DNA of 64,000 nucleotides from Lycocorax pyrrhopterus obiensis (Eukaryota; Chordata; Aves; Passeriformes; Paradisaeidae): contig JACSVZ010000004.1 in assembly GCA_014706295.1 (NCBI GenBank), positions 87,489,047 to 87,553,046 of the forward strand, read 5' to 3'. The notes under the pieces were generated by a model, which saw nothing but the letters and a program-made list of their open reading frames with translations, was not told the origin of the DNA and made no database searches. How positions within the stretch are numbered: the stretch's first letter is position 1; each line of letters opens with the position of its first letter. Position numbers and translations under genes: made by a program. This document shows positions 11,508 through 24,000 of this stretch, piece after piece.

Positions 11508-14500
11508 AAAGAACATTAACCAGATTTCCATTGTTATAAAGCTCTTGTTTGCTTTTTCTCCTCTTCCTTTCCCCAGATCCAGTTCCAGTCACATCCTTTG
11601 CATTAGCTTTGTGCTCATCAGAACATTCATGCTTTGAGTCAACTCCATATGCCATCACAAACAATTCACCTTTTTTCCAGTTTAATATTCTTCTCAATTC
11701 CAGTAATTAGAGTTGGCTTGGTGCAGGGTCAGAAAACACAAGCCAGTGCATGTAAAGAGAGGTAGGCCAAGGCAGGAGGACAGGGAGAAGGGCACAGAAC
11801 CTCTTTATGTGGAAATGAGCTGTTAGACAATCTCAAGCCTAAACACGTAACTTAACCTGTGCAGCTTTGCTGCAGACACTTTAATTCTTTGTTATGTGTC
11901 CTGCAGGCTTCTCCTAATAGCCATCTGCAGCCTGACCGTAATTATATAGCCTGGCTCAAAGGATTGAGCAATAATGTGATAAGGTGAACATCAAGAACTC
12001 CAAGAGAAAGCTGCCTTTTCAATATTTTTAGAGGCCTAAAATGTCGAGTAGTATCTAGTGAGGTGTTTCCAAAGCACTCAGCCATCCCTTGAGAGCTGCA
12101 CATGTCTGTTTAGTTGTAGCATCTTTGTCTTTGAGAACCTATCCCTTACCTCTCAACAACCTCCTGAGTCATTTAGGACCACATCTTTCTTTCTACAACA
12201 AAGGCTGCGAAACAAGTGTGGTAACACCACCAAAGACCCTGCAGCCCATGATCCATAGCTACTTCCAAGAGTGGTGTTTGTGCAGCGTGTGGAAGCAGCA
12301 GTGAGACAGCAGCTGGGAGCTGTTCCCTCACATAATTTAGTTTCTCACTGGGAAAAAGCAGATCTAGTCAGCTTATATTCCACCCATTTCTCAGTACCTG
12401 AAGCAGAAATACAAGCTGCCAAAGAAAGATAAAAATGAAATGTAAAATTATTCAAATACATGCACTATTCAATGGAAGACCAATGTCATCTTTCTTGATA
12501 TAGCTGGTTTATTTGCAAATTGGCACTTCAGCCTCACTAGTATTTGCTGAGCTAGCTAACAGCGTGTTTTACTCGAGGTGCCCGGAACATGTTTAGGCTT
12601 ATTAATAAATTCAATCTTCTGTTACATGTAGTAATACACAGGTTTCTACTTGGGAATTTGAACAACTATTTCATTATATAGTTAAAGGCTTTTCCTTGGT
12701 GGACTGCCACAGAATTATACAGCTCTTATTAAAAAGAAAATTAGGGCAGACTGGAGTCATGAGAAATTTGAGAAGAGCAAAGGTTTCTCAGGGAGTGATC
12801 CGTATGACCAAAACCTGCAGCCATACATACACTGAAAGGGAGGTTATAACTAGCATTAGACTGAATTATTTTAAGCATGGAATCTTTTGGCTGTATCTGC
12901 TGTTCTTCCTTCTCGCTCTGCTGCTGTATGTCCCCAACAGCCTGCACCGAGGGAACCTTGCAGCTTTCTCTGCCCCTTTGCACCATGCATGGATCCGTGC
13001 AGGGCGCAAACCCAACAATGCTGCCTTGCTGCTGCCACCCAACAGCCATGGGCTTGGAAAGAACTGGCTGGCAGCAGCTAATCCGACAGGCAAAACCTGG
13101 GAATCCTGGTGTCAGCACCATGGAGCGTGGGAGCGCTGCAGGTTTGGCAGGCAGATGGTTGCTCTTTTACACAATTGTGCAAAGTACAGTTCTTGTGATA
13201 GAACATTACAGTTCATGACAGGTTATTTGGGGCAAGGGTTACATTTCCCTGAGTCTTATCTTGGTGCCTGATGCATTCTTTGGCAGAAATGGGAATTTGG
13301 ACAAAGATTAAAGAAGTTACGGATGTGAACAACTGGGTTACCACATGGAGGCTGTATTGCTGTTACTGGCAGTATCAGGAGAGGTTAGAAATGTGAGGCA
13401 TATAATCATTTACAGGCACAGGAGAGGAACCAGGCAGTTATTTTCTATAAACCTCAAATACTAGAACAATGGAGCCTTGGGGAATTTGGTAATGCAGGCA
13501 TGGTTTGGGTTCCAACTCTTACCTCACCTGCTCAGGTTTAACTGTTTCTTCCTTGAAGTAAAAATCTTCCTGAATGCATATATCTATTATTATGCATATA
13601 TATTTTAGAGAGCTTGAGCCTAAACAGGGAATATAAGCAACTGAAACATGAACCTTGTGCAAAGCAAGGTTAGAAATACATACTTGATTATATGAAGGTG
13701 TATCACTATTTTAGAAGCTTTTTATGTGTATTTCTTACTTTATCATCATAGGTTTAGTATCAGCTGGTGAATGGCCAGGAGAATATGGTTTGTCAGCCCT
13801 CCCAAAGCAACAAGTCTAAGAAGAGATGAGGACACAGTACACACTTCATCTATGTGCTCCTCTGACCTTCTGCACAGGGAAATAAGTAGGTCACTGTCCA
13901 TCTCTGAGTCTGGCACCAGGGGTTTGCCAGGGAATATACAGCTCGGACCAACACATCCCTCAGCAGTCCTGACCTTTCCAACAGTCCTCTTTGACCCAGT
14001 GCTCTCCCCTCCACTTCTCAGTCACTGGTGTTCTGTATTAAATGCCTTGCGGGGTTGCAGCCCAGCAATTATGCTGTTTCAGGAGTGCTTAAATGCTGCC
14101 ATAGGGCAGGGATGCCACTAACCAGTTCCTGGCTCCTGTTAGCTACATAGATAAATGCAGGTGGATGAGAGAGAGCAGACAAAAACCATATCTAACAAAC
14201 CACTGCCCAGTTCACTGCCTGGGGGTCCCTGCTGGAAGGGGGGCACGGAAGTGGGGAACAGGATGGAGGGAAGCTGTGTACCTGCCTGCAAAGCCCTCTG
14301 CAACCCACAGGCTGCCTCTCCTCACAGGCAGGCTTGTCACTCTCCACTGCCAGCATCCCTGGGAGGCTGTCACTACTGTTTCTTATGCAGTAATTCCATG
14401 GCAGACTCTATGGGAAACTGAGGCTCTTACTCAAAGAGAACTGTATCAGCCCCTAGAGCTGAGGGCCTACAGTAAGGTAAGCAATAATTAGTTCAGGTAT

Positions 14501-17500
14501 TTAAATTAAGCCTTCTGTACCCCTCACAAAGCAGCCTGACATCTCTCTTCCTCTGCTTGTCTACCTGTATACAAGACTACTTACCAGTTCCTCAGCGGTG
14601 CTATAAATAACAGCAACATATTAGAAAGTGCTGGAACTCTAAGTACTATGCCAACTTTTAAAATTGTATCAACTAGTCCACCTAGAGAAATTTCACAAGA
14701 GGTATTTTCAGTATCTTAAGTTTGATTTCTCTTTGAAATGGAGTCTCCAAAACATTTGTAACTTGCCTCTGGAAGAGACCCTGAGAAGTACTGATCTGGT
14801 GGAAACACCTAGGAGGCATGAATGGTGTTAATAGTAACCTTCAAAGGGTACGTCATGGCAAATACTGAGTTTCTCTCTAAATGTTCTCTTTTGCCACGGT
14901 TTCTTCTTACTGTTTTGATTTGGCACTCATCTCTGTCTAAATTCTTTTAAAAATCACCAACCAACCAATTTCATTCATAGAGACAAAGGGAATGCATTTC
15001 CAATAATTTTCAAGTTTTCAATAGAACTTTATACTCCATATAAAATCAAATATACAATATGAAGTAGAAGAAATGAAAATACTTTGTCATTAAAGATTTG
15101 GAGATATGGCCCTTTAAAACGCAAGAAGATTATTCCCATTTGGTTCATTGTTACCTGACCAAAGCCTACACAATGAGCAATCTTAGAAATACTGACTATA
15201 CTCCCACCAGGAACCATAACTTACACTGCAGTAACAATATTGAAGGATGAAAGCACACAGAACTGCAACACACAAGCTGCCAGGCAATGAACAAATACAC
15301 AAAGGGGGGAAAAAACAGATCATGTCTTGGGAAATTTGTGGTATTACCAGATTTGCAGATTTAATACTGTGGCAGTTCAGTGTCTTGAGCTGGGCCTGAC
15401 CTGAAGGAATGTGGGTATGGAATATTCATATACGATATCTACACAGCTCTCAGATGTCTGTTTTCTCTGGCAGGGAGACTTCACTACATTAAGGCACATC
15501 AAACTGCTCCCAGGATGGGAAAAACTTGTGGCTCTAGGTCGCTGCCTGGCAGAGGAATATCCCTCCAAGTGGGACCACTGAGCCCAGGCCACCTGTCCTG
15601 GCCCACCCCAAGGCCAGAGCACAAGACAGTGCTACAGCCCCTCTGGCTTTTAGGGGCCTGGGGTATACCTGGCAATGCAGCTCACTGGCTCTGCTTTTAC
15701 CTCCCAGCCTGTAAAAAACTGAAGGCTGAAAACTGGTATTAAAATAGATATAAAAGCTGCTACAAATGCATCTTACTTAGGAATTCTACTATTTTTTCAC
15801 TAAGGATCAGTACTTTATTCTAAGCTGCTGAACTTCTTTATGTAAAAAATATGCTACAGCTTGAGTGTGGCAAGAAAGATGACACAGTTGCTAAAGGGAA
15901 AAATGTGATTTATTTCTTCTGCTTTTCAACTAACTTTTGAATGTTCCAACCCACATTCAACTAACATTTGTGGGTTTGTGGATTCTTTTCAGGAGATGTT
16001 GATGATGGAGTTAGGACTTTCTGGTGTATCATCCTTCAAGAGAATACATGTGTGCAAAAAATGCACACACCTACACTCCTGCCTGGGGTGGGAATTCAAG
16101 TAACCAAGGAACTCAGTCGCTTTGTTAAAATGCACACTGAATTCAGGCTTTTGTAAAGCTTAATCATCAACAAAGTCTTTGGAAGGACTTTGCCCTCAGC
16201 CCCTGTTTTTCTTATGTCTAAAAATGAATTTCACTGCTTCTGATACTCACAACGAAGGAAGAGATGCATTAAAGACAACAACTCGGCATGCAGAGGATGA
16301 GAAGGTAATCAGTCTTTGGCTTTGCTATTGAGCACCTGGCATTCTTTTGTTTTATATTACACAGTTATCTTCAAGGAAAAAACCCCACAGGTCAGCCTAT
16401 GGGAAAGAATATAAAGATAATCCTATAATAAAGGGTCTCCATCTTAGAAGATGCTGGAAAGAAAATAAACTAGAAAATAATTTGGAAGTTCTTGCTGTCT
16501 TTGGAATACTTTGTATCTTGTGGACATCATCAAGGAGCCTCTTTAGGACAGATTTGGACACAGTGACAGCTGAATTGATAGGAGACTGCATCTCCAAAGG
16601 AACCGGTAGTGGCAGGAGAAAAGGTGAACAGAATGCAACGAGCATCAGTCACCATGCCAGACCACTCTGAGAGGAAGCAGCTCAGCAATCTGCACACAGA
16701 ATAATTCACACACTACAACTGCTATTACTGCCAGCAGCATTCACAGCATGATTAGATATGCCCAACTCAGTCAAGGCACCATAATCATGTCCTGTGCACA
16801 GACACAGCAAAAGAATATGTGGGCTACTCAGAAATGAGAAATTCAAGTTCCTTGCAAAAGGAACATGCTAATACAGACCAAAGTGGTGAAACAATGTGAA
16901 TGTATCCACTTTTTACATAAATGCACAAAACTTTATAGACTGAAATGCACAATTCATCCTTTCTGAAATAAAAAACTCCAACCCTCAAAACCAATTGTTA
17001 TCAATGAAAAGTCATAAAAAAATCCTAGAAATGCACCACTCAGACTCATGACCTAACAATGCTACAACAGTAATTTCTACATCAAGTAACAGCAAGAAAA
17101 ATAAATTTTAAAGCTATACTGACAAGCCACAACAATGTCTTTCATACACTAATTGAGAAGTTAGTTTGGAGAGGAATAAGCATTATTAGTTAGACCAGAA
17201 TAAGTCCCCATTAATCATATTTCTCAATGCAGAGCAGGAAGATTTTAACTGGAAGATACATCAGAAGATCCTTCACTTGAATCTTTTCAGTGTCCTGACT
17301 TCCTTCTCCCCCCCAGACAGATCATTTATTCCAACTTCCTAGTCAGCAAGACTTTCTGCATCAAGAAATAATTGCCTGAGCACAGATCTCTCCAGCGCCT
17401 CAGGAAATGCCTGGAGGCCTCCTCACTCAAAAGGAAACAGTTATTGCATCTGCTGCTCACCTGAGTCAATTATACTGGATACAAGTGCACATCACAAATT

Positions 17501-18188
17501 ATAGACCTGGAAGCATAAAATTTTGATCCAAAAAAAATATGATGATTTTCTTTCTACCAAACATACCATTCCAAAACTTTGAAAGTGGATTATTTCATTT
17601 GAAGTCTTTTCATTTTACTCAGAGAATAACACAATATACAGCAATGCCAGCTCAACAATCACCTTGAACAAAGCTGCTTTAAAAATTTTTTGCAGATGAT
17701 TCATGAAGTAAACCCAATCTTTCTTTCTTCCTTCTAATAACAGCCTCATCACAAGACGTCTGCTTGTTACTTATTACTTTTAATGACAGACAGTAAAAGA
17801 AAGGATTCTGTAGGAGTGGCCTCACCTATGAGTCTACATGTCTTTCATCTCTCCCAGTGGGTATATTCTCAAAGAGCCAAGCTACTCTATTTAGATTTAG
17901 TGGCAGCTGATTTGAATAGCTTTGCAGCTATACAAAACACAAAGTGAGTTATCCTCTGTGGAGAAAGGCAGGAACATGTGAAACAGCTCCTTGCTGTGCA
18001 GGTTGCAAGTCACATACTCTCCTCCGATCAACTTACCAAATCACAGGTACATCAGCCCTTTCCCTCAATGATTTCCTTTGGACTGTTCAGAAAAACTAGT
18101 TAAGTCTTGGGGCTGGGGATATGGATACGGAATAAACTAATAATATCATCCAAAGTACTGCCTGTATGTTCAGAGATGCTTTTTCTCA

Positions 18189-18254
18189 TATTCAGTGTGC
18201 TGGAAGTAATTATACATGATACTCAGTATACTGGAAATAATTATACAACATTAA
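18189..18254. repeat. Imperfect tandem repeat
   Basis: Two diverged copies of a unit of roughly 35 bp follow each other: attcagtgtgctggaagtaa then ctcagtatactggaaataat, each continuing ttatacaw. The boundaries are approximate. Confidence 0.5.
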
Positions 18255-20710
18255 GCATGTAGGCAGATATTATACAATGGTGGTTTGTCTTGAAGTCATA
18301 TTTTAGGCGATGTGCAAATGAACATTTCTGCATGTGATGCTGTCAACTTTAGAGTGGCTTAGTCCTCCACTATGGATCAGCCCCCACTGCCAGAACACAT
18401 ACATTAGAACTGGAGGGGAAAAAGCTTCAGCTCTTTCATAAACAGAGCTGACTTGTCACACTGTTATGAGAGAGATTACAGTGTGAGAAAAGAGTTTACA
18501 TCTTTATCCGTTTTACTGGTGCAGAAGGAAAGTACCTTGATTTTCTGTTAAAAACAATGCATTAGCTCTACAGTTTATAAGACTAAGCACACAGGACTGG
18601 AAATAATGCTGATATTGGCACTAAAATAACACAAAAATGAGCTGAGTTTAAATTTTGAGAAAGACAAGACACTGAAAATGTGCTCTTGAATTGCAGGTCA
18701 AAGACTAGCATTAGTGGTCAGCTGAAGAGTACAGACTGCATAATAGCAGCCTGCGATATAATAAAACTGATCTTAATTTTGAAATGTTGTGTATGTTGCT
18801 GGAAATGTTTATAGTCCATTATAGACCAGCACACTCAAAGCAGCTGGGATCATACCAAATACCCAATTCTTCCAGAAAAGTTTCTCAGTAACACAGGGCT
18901 CTTGCTGTCAGCCAAGTGAACCGAGAGCATGGACCCTAAACAATACAGACAGGCTGGCCCAGCTTCATAAGATGACAATGTTAACTTTCATCTGACACAA
19001 AAAGGTTTGCTCCAGACCCAGGCTCACTGCCCCAAGAGCCAGAAAGGGGCTAAAACAGCTGTTGGCTATCAGGTACTGCTTGTCACTGCCAGGACTCCTC
19101 AGGTGCTTCAGCTCTAACTCAAAGCTGTGGAAAAGCTGAGGCTGGATGGCAGCATGGTGGCACCAACATGGAATCTTGATATTTTGGTGCAATTGCCCTC
19201 AAACATGCAGCACGGTACATGAAATCCCTTTGTCCCCTTAGATCTGAAATAAAGTACAACTTGGCTTTCACATCAGGGATATGCCTCATCAGACTGCCGT
19301 TGCCAAGTGTGCGACTTTTGGCCTTTTGATGTTTCAAAAACAAAAAAGGCTGTGGGACTTCTTAGCTAGAAGAAAAGATTGTTTTCTTGTCCCTCAAACT
19401 AACTCAACCATCCATCTCCAGATCTACAATAGTTCCAACAACAGCACTGCTTTCAATCAGGCTGGCCTGTACAATTTCAGCCAAAAACATGAGGGGTTTT
19501 TTTTAAAAAACAAGAGCTCCTAAAAACCAGCTCATTATAAATTAAATGTTTGTAATTTTAATGATTACTGATTGTTCTTATTCTGTCAGTGCTGCCCTTT
19601 GTGTACAAACTTATGTTATTAAAATACTTTTGAGTTGTTTTACTTGAATATTTGATATCTTTCACTAATGCATTTTAGTTTTGTTATTCTACTATCTTGG
19701 GAGCTTATCCTATCCTTTAGGCACCTCATATCCTGGAATAAAGACAGTTAAGCAGTTCTTGTAAGTATAGTCATTCAGTTAATGAAATATCTAATAATAC
19801 CGTTCATCCATTAGTGGGCTATATGACAATTTAAATACCTTACTAATTCTCAAAGCCTTAGTTTATCCTACTGCATACCAGCCCTGCTTGTCCCTGCAGC
19901 CTATGACAAGCTCTGTGGATGTAACAAGGAGGCTCCAGGAGTAATGAATTTCTGCTTCTCAGCAGTGAGAAACTTTCCCTTCGTGTTAACGTTCAGTGCC
20001 TTTTGTCTCTTCATTTAGTAAAGACTTAGCACTGATAGCCTTCTACATTTTATCAAATGTAAAATACACGCCTTGACACGCCCCCGTACCCCCTTTCCTG
20101 AGACAATGCTGTCGCAATTCCCTCCAGAACAATTCCCAGGTAACAAACTCATTTTCAACATCTTCACGAGCTGGGCTTATGCTTGATACCACAACACCTG
20201 GTCTCCGCAGCCGGAGAGATGCAGAGGAGGATCTCTGGGGGATGAGGTGTGACCTCTCTGGATTTCACTCCACCCCCTCCGAGCATCACGCTTTTGCACT
20301 GTGCTCTCATCTGTAAAACACATAGTACCGTTCGCACACTGTCCGCGCTTTGGGGCCTTTCAGTCAGGACCTTTATTTTGGCGCTTTCAGGCCCACGAGG
20401 GTCTCTTTCCACCAGGAACACCGCCCGGGCCAGACGTGGCCCGTCCTGCCCCGGCCGGCCGAGGGACACCCTCCCGCCGCCATGTCGCCACGCGCAGGCG
20501 AGCGGCGCCTCCTCCCCCGTGCCCGGGGCGTGCGCCGGGCGTTCGGAGCAGCGGCGCTCACGGGCACTGCCGACGCCGCGGCTTCCCGGGTTTGCTTCCC
20601 CGGGGACGCTCCCTCCCCTCCTTCCCCGGCGGCTCCGCGCCGAGAGCGCCCCGGAGCCGCCAGGCCGCGCTCAGCTCGGCGCGCCGGGGGCGGTGCCTGC
20701 CGGCGGAAAG

Positions 20711-20720
20711 TGCTGAGTCA
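20711..20720 (-). promoter_or_regulatory. Antioxidant response element / MARE in the GCLC promoter
   Basis: The + strand reads TGCTGAGTCA, so the minus strand reads TGACTCAGCA. This fits the ARE core TGACNNNGC exactly and is nine to ten bases of the MAF recognition element. It lies about 160 bp upstream of the GCLC start codon. NRF2-small MAF heterodimers bind such sites and induce GCLC in other vertebrates. Binding here is inferred from the motif and its position. Confidence 0.7.
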
Positions 20721-20742
20721 CGGCCTGACGCGCGGCCGCCGT

Positions 20743-20748
20743 CACGTG
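20743..20748. promoter_or_regulatory. E-box CACGTG in the GCLC promoter
   Basis: A canonical palindromic CACGTG lies 23 bp downstream of the ARE and about 130 bp before the ATG. USF and MYC/MAX family factors bind this motif. The site is certain as sequence; its use is inferred. Confidence 0.5.
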
Positions 20749-20749
20749 C

Positions 20750-20879
20750 GGCGCCGGGCTCGGTCCCGCCGCCGCGGCAGTGAGCGCACCCGCGGCACCG
20801 AGCTCACCGCGTACGGGCGCACTCGTTCCGCTCCGGCTCCGCTCGCTTCCCTGGCCTCCCTCCCTCCCTCCCGGCCGAC
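20750..20879 (+). other. GCLC: Probable GCLC 5' UTR (start not resolved)
   Basis: This GC-rich stretch immediately precedes the ATG and ends in a pyrimidine-rich CCTCCCTCCCTCC tract. It has no ATG. The transcription start is guessed from promoter motif spacing, so the left limit is only indicative. If transcription begins above 20482, an upstream ATG is included. Confidence 0.4.
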
Positions 20880-21029
20880 ATGGGGCTGCTGTCGCAGGGC
20901 TCGCCGCTGAGCTGGGAGGAGACGCGGCGGTACGCGGAGCACGTGCGACGGCACGGCATCCTCCAGTTCCTCCACATCTACCGCGCCCTGCGCGACCGCC
21001 ACAAGGACGTGCTCAAGTGGGGCGACGAG
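20880..21029 (+). CDS. GCLC: GCLC coding exon 1 (residues 1-50)
   Basis: The exon starts with the [16 protein letters not shown]-terminus typical of vertebrate GCLC and ends ...[10 protein letters not shown]. The donor is GAG|gtgggt, in phase 0. Glu50 ends this exon and Val51-Glu52 begin the next, so the acidic Glu-x-Glu pair, which I believe belongs to the metal/substrate site of the family, straddles the intron. The Kozak context GACATGG is favourable. The 5' UTR part of the exon is unresolved. Confidence 0.96.
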
Positions 21030-24000
21030 GTGGGTGACAGCCCTGCCGGCGCGGCCTCCGCCGCGGCCTCCGCCGACCCCTGGCGCGGGCGCAGGTGCCG
21101 TTCCGGTGCGGTGCGGGTCGGGCAGTGCCGGCCGTGGTGCCCCGGAGCGGGCCCGGCCGCTCGGCCGCGGTCGCTCGGCGGGAGGGGACGCTGCGGGCTG
21201 CCCGGCGCGGCTTTGTTTACCTCGCGCACACACACGCGCTCGCCGCATTTCGTTGCGCAGCACGGCTGCCCGCTGTTACCCGCGGTTCTCAAACGCTAGG
21301 ACAACTTTCAGTGTTTCCGCCTGGCACCAGTCGGTTGCCCGGGCAGCCCCTCGGGAGGTGTATTCCTGGGGCGGTGATGCTCAGCAGCACTCGCTCCTTC
21401 TCCGGAGTCTGTTTATGCTCTCTCGATGAGTCTGAGTAAAGCATGTTTATGCCTCGAGTCCGAGGCAGTGCCGACTCAGACTCAGTTTTTGGGAGGAAAG
21501 CAGGACCGGGGATGGGCGGGCGGCTCTGCAGTGGCAGCTGTGTCGCCGCGCACCGTGTTCCTCCTGTATCCCTGTGTGAAAGGGACCTGCCGAGCCCTGC
21601 TTTACCCCAAAGTTTCGTGGGCGTTTGGTACGTGTCAGCTTGCTTTCTGAATAAGGATCAGGGTGATCTCTCTGGTCAAAATCTGAACTTTGTTACAGGT
21701 GCTTTGTGTCCGAGGACCGTAACTTTAGTATTAGGTGTGTTGCCTTGTAAACCTGCGCTCAATTGTGCCACAGCTTGACCGCACTCTGCGAGGAGCAAAG
21801 GCTGTCTCCTCTGTTGATCAGTTCCCCAGGAGACCGGGAGCAGCTTCACATGGGCTGCACTAGAAGCTGTCCTTGTCTGTGGTGTTGGTGAGGTCCAGCA
21901 TTGGTCACTTGAAGTGTCCTAGATGCGGTTGCAGGGAAGTCGGAAGAGCAGAGCAGGATACATTGCGTCTCTGTCTCATGCACAGATTGCTTTCTGAGCA
22001 GCAAAGGCGTTTGTGAGAAAACTTTATTCAAGTAGTAGCAGCTGTTCACAGATGCTCTTTCATTTCACAGAGGAAACTGCTGTTCACTGTGTGCACCTTG
22101 AGAGAACTTGTCTCTTAAAGTCTGTTCTTCTTTAAATGAACCCCTGTCATAATTCACTTAACAGCAGGGCAAGCATCAGCACACGGGAGCTGCTTCCCTG
22201 AGTGAATGGGGGCTTGGCTACTAAAATCTGTTTAATGAAAGCATGTGTAGTCTGCATCGCAGGGTTTTGCAGCTAGAGTGGTGTGGACTCAGGAAGTTTA
22301 AGTATACTTTTATCTATCCCTGTCTGACGTTTGTGTTTCCACATGTCTTGTGTGACTGAAGTTATGCTGACGAAAGAGCCTCACAGTCTTGAGTCCAGGC
22401 ATATAAACAGAGTCTTCCTGTTGCTCTGAGACTTAGCTTGAGGGTTTTCTCATTAATCTTTAAGAGATGGTACTCATTTTTCAATGGGTGTTAGATTTTA
22501 GTTGTCCTTGCTTTCTCAGAGTGAGATTTCACAAGATAGCTAAGGCTGATCCACTAGCAAGCTGGTTCAGCTTCCCTCCCTGTGTTCCAGGCTCGCATTT
22601 CCGCTGCCTGCCTTGTGTTGTTACTGCCCATCTGAGTTCAAGAAGTTAACCCAGCAGAAAACTCTTCTTCCATTCAGTTTTTTAGGGTGGTCGGTTTTCT
22701 CAGCAGAGCTTCAGCTCTTTCACAGGTAGACCCAACAAGCTCTGCTTAATGTGAGGAAAGTAGCAGGAGTGTGTGGAGGAAAGGGTCAAGTACAACTGGC
22801 CCCTGCAGCACCCGCAGCTGATCACTTGGTAATCTTAGATGTATGGTGAGACTGGACTCTGGGAGCCTCGTTCCTCCTTTGGCCTGGGGACCGTACTGAA
22901 CGAAGTGGTTATGCTTGGTAAATAGTGGAGCGTTATGTTAAAGGACATTCACAGTTTGCTTCTGCCGTTCCCCAGCATGGCAAGAGGCAGGATTTTAAGA
23001 GCAGTATCGTTTACAGACACGATTTTGATAAGGAGCTGAGAGCTGTATTAGAAATGTCTGTGAACATTCGGAGAAGGTCAGGTAACCTGGTTCATGGTCT
23101 ACCTCTTCATTTTAGGAAATGCTGATAAACTCAGGTGTGGCAACTTTGTGTTGCTGTGTTATGCAGTTATATATTTTTATGTAACACAGCATTTAGGAGT
23201 GTGTTAAAGGCCCAGGTACTTGAACCAAATGTCTGTGAACATTCAGAGAAGGTCAGGTAACCTGGTTCATTGTCTACCTCTTCATTTTAGCAAATGCTAA
23301 TAAACTCAGGTGTGGCAACTTTGTTCTACTGTGTTATGCAGTTATGTATTTTTATGTAACACAGCATTTAGGAGTGTCTTAAAGGCCCAGGTACTTGTAG
23401 CCAGTCTGCTCTTGTGCAAACGTAAAACCATACCTCGGTCCATAACTTACTTGAGCTGTGCTGTAGATAGGCTAATGCAGAGGGCAGTACATTTGTTTTC
23501 CATTTTTCCTCTCAGTTGTTAGAGAGTGGCGCCGCATTTATATGCAGCTAAGATGAATCAACTGACTAATTGGACAGTTTTCATAAAAAGTCTTTTGTGC
23601 ACTTTGACCTTCATGTAAAAAGTCATAGCCTGAGGGTGTTTAATTGTTTTAAAAACTTCTTGAAGATAGAAATCAAGAATGGAGATGGCAGCCCTCATGT
23701 AATGATAGAGATAAAATCAGAATAAACAAAATTACTTTTGTGTTCAAGAGATGTTTCTGTGACCGTGTTTAGTGAAAAATGTATTTTTTAATTTTTTTAA
23801 GGAATGTTTATGAGAAAAAAACCCAACTTCAGTAGCACATACTGAGTTTGTCTTTCAGGGCATATCTGTGAATACTTTAAAGGTTGTTCCTCATCTAGGT
23901 CGTGCCATTGTGAAGAGGAAATACTGTGTTTGCTCATGAGCGTAGATACCAGCCTTTGCTTTGGTTTTGTTTTCAACAGGACTCCCACTTTTCAGTGTGT

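Larger units (their letters stand above)
1231..20399. other. Long intergenic 5' flank of GCLC, no supported gene
   Basis: About 19 kb of mostly AT-rich DNA. The open frames are short and overlap on both strands. The longest are 12696-13271 (+, 191 aa) and 5634-6170 (-, 178 aa); neither resembles a known protein. Local features are a CTGA microsatellite at 9687-9705, a 31-bp tandem duplication at 11446-11507, an imperfect repeat near 18189-18254, and an ARE-like 10-mer at 7000-7009. In mammals KLHL31 lies on this side of GCLC, but none of its exons was found here. Confidence 0.6.
20482..20910 (+). other. Potential upstream ORF overlapping the GCLC start
   Basis: An ATG at 20482, preceded by an ideal GCCGCC, opens 142 codons in a different frame and stops at 20910, 31 nt inside GCLC exon 1. 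The predicted peptide is arginine- and proline-rich, as any CpG-island frame would be, so it need not be a real protein. It matters only if transcripts start upstream of 20482. The same bases match a YY1 site. Confidence 0.3.
20400..21380 (+). promoter_or_regulatory. GCLC: CpG island and GCLC promoter region
   Basis: About 1 kb is very GC- and CpG-rich, against an AT-rich surround. It covers the upstream region, exon 1 and the start of intron 1. Visible motifs are a YY1-like GCCGCCATGTC at 20476-20486, a GC box GGGGGCGG at 20686-20693, an ARE/MARE at 20711-20720, a CACGTG E-box at 20743-20748, and a pyrimidine-rich CCTCCCTCC tract just before the ATG. No convincing TATA box lies near exon 1, as is usual for a CpG-island promoter. 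The transcription start cannot be fixed from sequence, but is likely within about 20,750-20,870. Confidence 0.85.

Noticed and set aside
1..20399. KLHL31 exons, expected neighbour by mammalian synteny
   Set aside because: No BTB, BACK or Kelch coding segment or large coding exon was found.
20249..21439. Many long open frames on both strands across the CpG island
   Set aside because: GC-rich DNA is poor in stop codons. Only the frame starting at 20880 continues into conserved GCLC exons.
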